Source: an uncultured Eubacteriales bacterium (lineage in GTDB: Bacteria; Bacillota; Clostridia; Oscillospirales; CAG-272). From it: DNA of 9,977 bases. The position numbers and the translations under genes were made by a program. Below are positions 6,117-9,977 of this stretch, one piece after another. Numbering within the stretch: position 1 is the stretch's first letter; every line of letters starts with the position of its first letter. The notes below the pieces were generated by a model. It saw only the letters and a list, made by a program, of their open reading frames with translations. It made no database searches and was not told the origin of the DNA. The DNA is taken from the NCBI GenBank assembly GCA_949286815.1, contig CASEEB010000295.1, forward strand, positions 1 to 9,977, written 5' to 3'.

Positions 6117-6854
6117 ATGAGCAGTGAGATTAAAAACGAAAATGAAAACCCTGAAAACAACGACACCGCGGCTAAACCCGGCAGCGATACCGAATATACG
6201 GCACGTGAAAAAAATCAAAAACTCAAAAGAAACATTATTATCGTATTTTCATCTATGGTGGTTTTCATGGCAATATGCTTGATTCTGCCTAATATAGTTG
6301 ATTTGGGCTCCTTGTTCGGACAGGAAAAAACTCAGGAAAACGACACAAGCTCGGGAAAAAACAATACGATAATTTTCCATGAAACAAAAGAACCGGGATT
6401 TGATATTTTTGAATATGAAGAATACCTGGGACTTGACCGAAATATATATTACGCGGACGGCAGCGGACTTAAAGAGAGCGTTGAAGAGTCAAAGGTGCCA
6501 AATTACGGCGAAGGTTTTGCCGTTGTATACAATGTGATTAAGGCGATAATAAACGGCGACGCCGATACATATAATGATTACATGGGCGAGAATATACTGA
6601 AAGAAGACGAATTTACACAGCAGCAGCTCTATGAAATCGTTATAACCAAAGATTCTCAGACAAGTAATAAAACCGATACAGGTAAAATTTACAATCAATA
6701 TACATTCACGGTAGAGTATATGATTCACGAAAACAACGGGACATTCCGCACCGATTTCGGAAGTGATGAAATAAAAAAACAATACTTTGTCGTTACAAAT
6801 CAGTCCGGTAAATATCTTGTTGACAATATTTTGGCTTATACGAACAATTATTAA
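6117..6854 (+). CDS. Single-pass membrane-anchored protein of unknown function
   Basis: I do not recognise this 245-residue protein. It has a charged, Asn/Glu-rich cytosolic N-terminal tail (1-38), then basic residues KLKRN and one transmembrane segment at about 40-60 (IIIVFSSMVVFMAICLILP). An acidic, polar linker follows (66-95), then an external domain of about 150 residues. The external part (about 130-240) has a helix followed by beta-like stretches (YTFTVEYMIH, KQYFVVTNQ, KYLVDNILAYT). This order is reminiscent of NTF2-like/SnoaL-type extracytoplasmic domains, but that is only an impression. There is no lipobox, no LPxTG and no cleavable signal peptide pattern. A strong AAAGGAG sits 8 bases before the ATG. 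It has its own promoter and terminator, so it is probably monocistronic. Confidence 0.85.
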   Translation: MSSEIKNENENPENNDTAAKPGSDTEYTAREKNQKLKRNIIIVFSSMVVFMAICLILPNIVDLGSLFGQEKTQENDTSSGKNNTIIFHETKEPGFDIFEYEEYLGLDRNIYYADGSGLKESVEESKVPNYGEGFAVVYNVIKAIINGDADTYNDYMGENILKEDEFTQQQLYEIVITKDSQTSNKTDTGKIYNQYTFTVEYMIHENNGTFRTDFGSDEIKKQYFVVTNQSGKYLVDNILAYTNNY

Positions 6855-6883
6855 CATCTAAAATAATAAAAAACATATAATTA

Positions 6884-6926
6884 TAAAGGAATGCTTTCAT
6901 ATAATTCGGGCATTCCTTTAATTTTA
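6884..6926 (+). terminator. Intrinsic terminator after the gene at 6117
   Basis: An 11-bp perfect stem pairs TAAAGGAATGC (6884-6894) with GCATTCCTTTA (6910-6920), with a 15-base loop, followed by ATTTTA. It lies 29 bases after the stop codon. The arms end in A/T runs, so it could also work weakly on the other strand. Confidence 0.75.
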
Positions 6927-6989
6927 AGTATTGTGCAATGTTAATAATTTCATATACTTATATTTGTGCATATTATTTTGTAATTTCTA

Positions 6990-7018
6990 TTGACAATCGG
7001 ATGAACGTGTGTTATAAT
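6990..7018 (+). promoter_or_regulatory. Perfect consensus SigA promoter for nfeD-SPFH
   Basis: TTGACA (6990-6995), exactly 17 bases, then TATAAT (7013-7018): both hexamers match the consensus fully. Transcription should begin near 7025, about 60 bases before the nfeD start. Such a promoter suggests strong, constitutive expression. Confidence 0.88.
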
Positions 7019-7070
7019 AATGGCAAGACAAGATTTAATTGGAAGTTTATTAAAACAAATTAAACATGAG

Positions 7071-7077
7071 AAAGGAG
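7071..7077 (+). promoter_or_regulatory. Ribosome binding site that fixes the nfeD start
   Basis: AAAGGAG lies 9 bases before the ATG at 7087. An in-frame ATG at 7066 is upstream of this site and would have to be translated through it, so the start at 7087 is preferred. Confidence 0.8.
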
Positions 7078-7086
7078 TGTAACGCT

Positions 7087-7530
7087 ATGGAAGAGTATAT
7101 CATGACAATTGTTTGGGCAGTTATCTTTGTGCTGACCATAATCATCGAAGCAGAAACCGCGGAGCTTGTCTCAATATGGTTTATGCCCGGTGCGTTAATA
7201 GCATTGGTACTGTCGCTCTTTGACGTAAAAACCTGGATACAGTGGACAGTATTCATAGCCGTATCCGCGATCCTGTTGATTCTTGCCAAAACGGTTTTCA
7301 GAAAGAAGCTACTCAAATCGGTAAATAAAGAAAAAACCGACACCGATCTGCTTATAGGCAAGACAGCCATTGTTACAGAACAGATTAAAAACGTTGAAGC
7401 CGTGGGAAGCGTGAAAGTAAACGGAAATATATGGACTGCGAGAATGGAAAACGACAGCGATACCGCCATGCCGGGAGACAAGGTGGTTATTGTAAAAATT
7501 TCGGGTGTAAAACTGATTTGCAAAAAATAA
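7087..7530 (+). CDS. Short NfeD-family membrane protein
   Basis: A 147-residue protein of the short NfeD type, without the ClpP-like protease domain of long forms. Three hydrophobic segments occur at about 5-22, 30-46 and 50-69. The motif IEAETAELVSIWFMPGAL is the family hallmark between the first two. A soluble C-terminal OB-fold domain runs from about 88 to 147 (LIGKTAIVTEQI, GSVKVNGNIWTARM, PGDKVVIVKISGVKLICKK). NfeD proteins work with SPFH/stomatin partners encoded next door, and here the SPFH gene follows after 53 bases in the same direction. The pair is thought to organise or maintain membrane microdomains, though the exact activity is unsettled. The start was chosen by the AAAGGAG at 7071-7077. 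Confidence 0.92.
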   Translation: MEEYIMTIVWAVIFVLTIIIEAETAELVSIWFMPGALIALVLSLFDVKTWIQWTVFIAVSAILLILAKTVFRKKLLKSVNKEKTDTDLLIGKTAIVTEQIKNVEAVGSVKVNGNIWTARMENDSDTAMPGDKVVIVKISGVKLICKK

Positions 7531-7548
7531 AAGCAATAATTTTGCTTT
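7530..7548 (+). repeat. Small intercistronic hairpin between nfeD and SPFH gene
   Basis: AAAGCAA (7530-7536) pairs with TTGCTTT (7542-7548) over a 5-base loop. The stem is weak and AT-rich, and A-rich rather than T-rich sequence follows, so full termination is unlikely. It may modestly separate or stabilise the two messages. Confidence 0.35.
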
Positions 7549-7583
7549 AAAATCAAACTTTATCTGATTTAAGGAGATTAATT

Positions 7584-8522
7584 ATGGGACCAATAGGAAC
7601 GGCTATTCTGATAGCAATAGGAGTAATCATTTTAATTACGATCATAGCCAACATTAAAGTTGTGCCTCAGGCAAAAGCATATGTTATCGAGAGATTCGGA
7701 GCATACCACACCACATGGGATACCGGTATACATTTCAAAATTCCTTTTGTTGAAAAAATCGCAAAAAAAATCAACAAAATGGAGCAGGTTGCGGATTTTC
7801 CTCCTCAGCCGGTAATCACCAAGGATAACGTCAGAATGCAGATAGATACGGTTGTATTCTATCAGATAACCGACTGCAAGCTGTACGCGTACGGTCACGC
7901 AACGCCGATGACCGCTATAGAGAATCTGACATCAACCACATTGAGAAATATCATCGGTGAAATGGAGCTTGACAGCACGCTGACATCACGGGACATCATT
8001 AATTCAAAGATGCGGTCTATCCTTGACGAAGCGACCGACGCTTGGGGTATCAAAGTCAACCGCGTTGAGCTTAAAAACATTATTCCGCCGAAAGAAATCC
8101 AGGACGCAATGGAAAAGCAGATGAAAGCCGAAAGAGAAAGAAGAGAAGCTATTCTGCGCGCGGAGGGCGAGAAAAATTCCGCCATCCTTGTTGCCGAGGG
8201 ACAAAAGCAAGCCATGATTTTAAACGCAGAAGCCGAAAAACAATCTCAGATTCTGCGTGCCGAGGCGATTAAAGAAGCTAAAATACGTGAGGCTGAGGGT
8301 GAAGCGGAAGCTATTCTCAAAATACAGCAGGCTACCGCCGACGGTATCAGAATGGTAAATGAAGCAAGACCCGCCGAAGGAGTAATAGCGCTGAAAAGCC
8401 TCGAAACCTTTGAAAAAGTGGCTGACGGAAAGGCAACAAAAATTATAATTCCGTCCGAGATACAAAATCTTGCCGGAGTTGTGGCAAGCATTAAAGGCGT
8501 CGCAGAAAACGAAACGGTATAG
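7584..8522 (+). CDS. SPFH/band 7 (stomatin/HflC-like) membrane protein
   Basis: A 312-residue scaffold protein of the stomatin/prohibitin/flotillin superfamily, of the QmcA-like bacterial type. An N-terminal membrane anchor spans about 5-23 (GTAILIAIGVIILITIIA). The SPFH domain follows (about 25-175), with VVPQAKAYVIERFGAYHTTWDTGIHFKIPFVEKI, the DNVRMQIDTVVFYQITD strand region, and WGIKVNRVELKNIIPP at its end. Residues 176-255 form a long charged coiled coil with 11-residue repeats. A short hydrophobic C-terminal region (285-305) is typical. Such proteins oligomerise into rings at the membrane and often modulate proteases or membrane order. It is preceded by AAGGAG 7 bases before the ATG and forms an operon with nfeD. 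Length and domains are intact. Confidence 0.95.
   Translation: MGPIGTAILIAIGVIILITIIANIKVVPQAKAYVIERFGAYHTTWDTGIHFKIPFVEKIAKKINKMEQVADFPPQPVITKDNVRMQIDTVVFYQITDCKLYAYGHATPMTAIENLTSTTLRNIIGEMELDSTLTSRDIINSKMRSILDEATDAWGIKVNRVELKNIIPPKEIQDAMEKQMKAERERREAILRAEGEKNSAILVAEGQKQAMILNAEAEKQSQILRAEAIKEAKIREAEGEAEAILKIQQATADGIRMVNEARPAEGVIALKSLETFEKVADGKATKIIIPSEIQNLAGVVASIKGVAENETV
8148..8312 (+). repeat. Hendecad (11-residue) repeats in the SPFH coiled coil
   Basis: Five consecutive 11-residue units cover residues 189-243: AILRAEGEKNS, AILVAEGQKQA, MILNAEAEKQS, QILRAEAIKEA, KIREAEGEAEA. The shared core is xILxAEgEkqa. Hendecads give a nearly straight right-handed coiled coil, as in other SPFH proteins. 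The DNA copies have diverged, so this is a protein-level repeat, not a recent tandem duplication. Confidence 0.85.
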
Positions 8523-8641
8523 ACTTATTCTTAAACCACTTGATTCTTAATACATAAATTTCAGCCGTAAGCAATTAAGATAACGCCTTACCATATCTTT
8601 TTGTCAATCCGTCAACATATAAAAACGTATAAAGTTGATAT

Positions 8642-8693
8642 TTTCCCCGCTGCTCTGGTCAGTGCGTCCAAAATGACCCGGACGGTGGGGAAA
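8642..8693. repeat. GC-rich hairpin upstream of the membrane-protein pair
   Basis: TTTCCCC (8642-8648) pairs with GGGGAAA (8687-8693). Two wobble pairs extend the stem to about 11 bp (8642-8652 with 8683-8693). An inner stem GGTCA/TGACC (8657-8661/8674-8678) closes a 12-base loop; CGTCC/GGACG is an alternative. It stands out from AT-rich flanks. It lies 120 bases after the SPFH stop and 43 before the next start. The 3' side is AAATCAC, not a T-run, so it is a poor intrinsic terminator on the plus strand. On the minus strand it runs into AAAATATC. It could be a regulatory leader structure or a repeat relic. I found no clear promoter in the 8523-8736 gap; TTGTCA at 8601 has no well-spaced -10. 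Confidence 0.55.
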
Positions 8694-8736
8694 TCACTAT
8701 GTTAATAATTAATAGTTGAAAGGCGATTTTTGAAAA

Positions 8737-9273
8737 ATGGTAAAACAAACCATCAAGAGAATTTTTAATTTTATGATTGCCAACGTATTATCGTTCGTAC
8801 CCTCGTTAATCTTTTTGTTTGCGGTGGAATTTTTATTTCGCTCCTTATGGATATGGACTAAATATCCGAATCTGGTAGATACAGTATCGTTTCTTATATG
8901 CTCTTTGTTTTACGGCTTTACATTTTACAGATACTTTTTTGTGAGGAGCGATGAATTTAAAGAATTTTATTATTCACAGGTGAAAGACGGGGGAACGGTA
9001 AAGGATGTTGCGAAAAAACATATTTTATATTACGGTAAAGTTGACGCTGTCTGGATAATTGTACTTTCCCTGATATTCTGTGTATTACCGCAATCAATAA
9101 CCAAGGTGATCAGTATACTGTTTGCGTCCTCTCTTCTTTTTACGGCAACGATTCCGGTAAGAATCGTGGCAATTCTCTTGTGGATAATTTATGTCACCGC
9201 CGTATATTTTGTCTGCATGGTATTTTATTACAAGAAACTGGAAAAGAAAAGAATAATTTACAATAAAGATTAA
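8737..9273 (+). CDS. Multi-pass membrane protein of unknown family (copy 1 of tandem pair)
   Basis: I do not recognise this 178-residue protein. It is strongly hydrophobic, with segments at about 12-35, 48-68, 103-120, 122-138 and 141-165, so four or five membrane passes. A basic N-terminus (MVKQTIKRIF) and a basic C-terminus (YYKKLEKKRI) suggest both ends or nearby loops face the cytoplasm. The main polar loop (70-101) holds SDEFKEFYYSQVKDGGTVKDVAKKH...YGKVD, which is also the most conserved stretch in the downstream paralogue. A GAAAGG lies about 13 bases before the ATG, a mediocre site. The next paralogue starts 17 bases after its stop. Aromatic and Ile-rich composition is unlike the neighbouring SPFH gene but fits a membrane protein. 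No function can be assigned. Confidence 0.8.
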   Translation: MVKQTIKRIFNFMIANVLSFVPSLIFLFAVEFLFRSLWIWTKYPNLVDTVSFLICSLFYGFTFYRYFFVRSDEFKEFYYSQVKDGGTVKDVAKKHILYYGKVDAVWIIVLSLIFCVLPQSITKVISILFASSLLFTATIPVRIVAILLWIIYVTAVYFVCMVFYYKKLEKKRIIYNKD

Positions 9274-9290
9274 GGAAACGGTTGGGACAT

Positions 9291-9824
9291 ATGATTAAAC
9301 ACACCATAAAAAGAATAGGTTGATTTCTTGTTAGCAATATAGTTTCGTTGGTACCTTATCTGATTTTTCTGTTTATTTTTATTTTTGCGTTAAATTCATT
9401 GATAGAAAAATTTTCCCAAAATAATATTTTTAATTCGATTGTGTTTTTGTCATGCTCTTTAGCTTTTGGCTTTACATTTTATAAATATTATTTTATTAAC
9501 AGCGATGAATTTAAAAGCTTTTATTATATGCAGACAAAGCAAGGCGCATCAAAAAAAGATATCATTAAGAGGCATGTGATACAATATGGCAGAATTGACG
9601 TCGTCTGGATAAGTATTTTTGCGTTACTGATCGGTATATTACCCAAATCAATAGTAAACTATATTACTTTGCTGTTTGCTTCTTCCGCTTTTTTTCTTGA
9701 AATAATACCAATCAGAATATTTGCAGCATTTGTTTGGGTAATTTACGTCGCTGCCGTATATTTTGTGTGTTTGTTATTTTATTACAAAAGGTTAGAAAAG
9801 AAAAAAATACATAAAAGCGCATGA
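9291..9824 (+). pseudogene. Tandem paralogue of the gene at 8737 with an in-frame TGA at codon 11
   Basis: From the ATG at 9291 the frame reads MIKHTIKRIG, then TGA (9321-9323), then FLVSNIVSLVPYLIFLF and on without a break to TGA at 9822-9824. It aligns end to end with the upstream protein (MVKQTIKRIF NFMIANVLSFVPSLIFLF), so the stop falls inside the homologous N-terminus, not before the gene. By eye about half of the 150 or so C-terminal positions are identical, including SDEF, FYY, GFTFY, LFASS, AVYFVC and LEKK. A single TGG-to-TGA change would explain the stop. The frame after it has no ATG near its beginning; the first usable start is a TTG at 9348 without a ribosome site. It is either a recently broken gene, a gene rescued by a weak downstream start, or a readthrough case. 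Other genes here end in TGA, so code reassignment is unlikely. Confidence 0.75.
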
Positions 9825-9859
9825 AATCTTTTGGATAAATCCGTAAAAAACGAACAACG

Positions 9860-9914
9860 AAAAAAGACCCTCCTATGGCAGAATTCAGATATATCTGCCA
9901 TAGGAGGAATTTTT
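9860..9914 (+). terminator. Strong, probably bidirectional, intrinsic terminator
   Basis: A perfect 14-bp stem pairs CCTCCTATGGCAGA (9869-9882) with TCTGCCATAGGAGG (9894-9907) around an 11-base loop. TTTTT follows at 9910-9914, and an A-run (9860-9865) precedes the stem, so it can also work on the minus strand. It ends the tandem membrane-protein unit. The 3' arm contains AGGAGG, which resembles a ribosome site for an ATG at 9915, but that frame stops after three codons. Confidence 0.88.
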
Positions 9915-9977
9915 ATGCAAATATAGTATCGAGAAGAGATTACCATAATTATGCAGAATTTACGGAGATACTCGCAT

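Noticed and set aside
7066..7086. Upstream ATG for nfeD adding seven residues
   Set aside because: The AAAGGAG site lies inside this extension and is ideally placed for the ATG at 7087.
9291..9824. TGA read as an amino acid (alternative genetic code)
   Set aside because: lepB, yraN and the paralogue itself end in TGA at the expected family C-termini, so TGA works as stop here.
1..9977. CRISPR array, tRNA or rRNA genes
   Set aside because: I saw no evenly spaced direct repeats, no tRNA cloverleaf with TTCRA-type arm, and no rRNA-like tract in any gap.

Overview
The window looks like chromosome of a low-to-moderate GC Gram-positive bacterium of the class Clostridia. The evidence is the protein style, strong AAAGGAG-type ribosome binding sites, near-consensus SigA-type promoters, and the conserved cluster signal peptidase I - rbgA - rnhB - yraN. 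An uncultured gut member of the Oscillospirales or a related order is a reasonable guess, but the sequence does not settle it. Both TGA and TAA act as stops, so the genetic code appears standard.

The left half (1-5791) is a co-directional minus-strand gene train. It reads from a promoter at about 5836-5864 leftwards. Its order is: archaeal-type phosphoglycerate mutase / proposed homoserine kinase, signal peptidase I (lepB), ribosome-assembly GTPase (rbgA), ribonuclease HII (rnhB), UPF0102 protein (yraN), a palindrome-rich non-coding spacer of about 250 bases, an M19 membrane-dipeptidase family protein, and threonine synthase (thrC, cut by the window edge). Gaps are mostly 4-54 bases, so a shared transcript is plausible. 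The first and last genes may be linked metabolically: a phosphomutase-like homoserine kinase would make O-phosphohomoserine, the substrate of ThrC. The middle genes handle protein export, 50S assembly and RNA/DNA hybrid repair.

A divergent AT-rich intergenic region (5792-6116) carries back-to-back promoters. To its right, on the plus strand, is a single-pass membrane-anchored protein of unknown function ending at an intrinsic terminator. Next comes a perfect-consensus promoter (TTGACA-17-TATAAT) driving a short NfeD protein and an SPFH/stomatin-like protein, a classic membrane-organising pair.

The right end (8523-9977) holds a GC-rich hairpin in an otherwise AT-rich spacer. Two tandem paralogous multi-pass membrane proteins of unknown family follow. 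The second carries an in-frame TGA at codon 11 although the remaining frame is intact. The pair ends at a strong, probably bidirectional, intrinsic terminator.

Most of the window is ordinary housekeeping sequence. The less explained parts are the structured spacer at 1693-1861 (three-way junction plus a possible pseudoknot, perhaps a mobile-element relic), the hairpin at 8642-8693, and the tandem membrane-protein pair with its nonsense codon.
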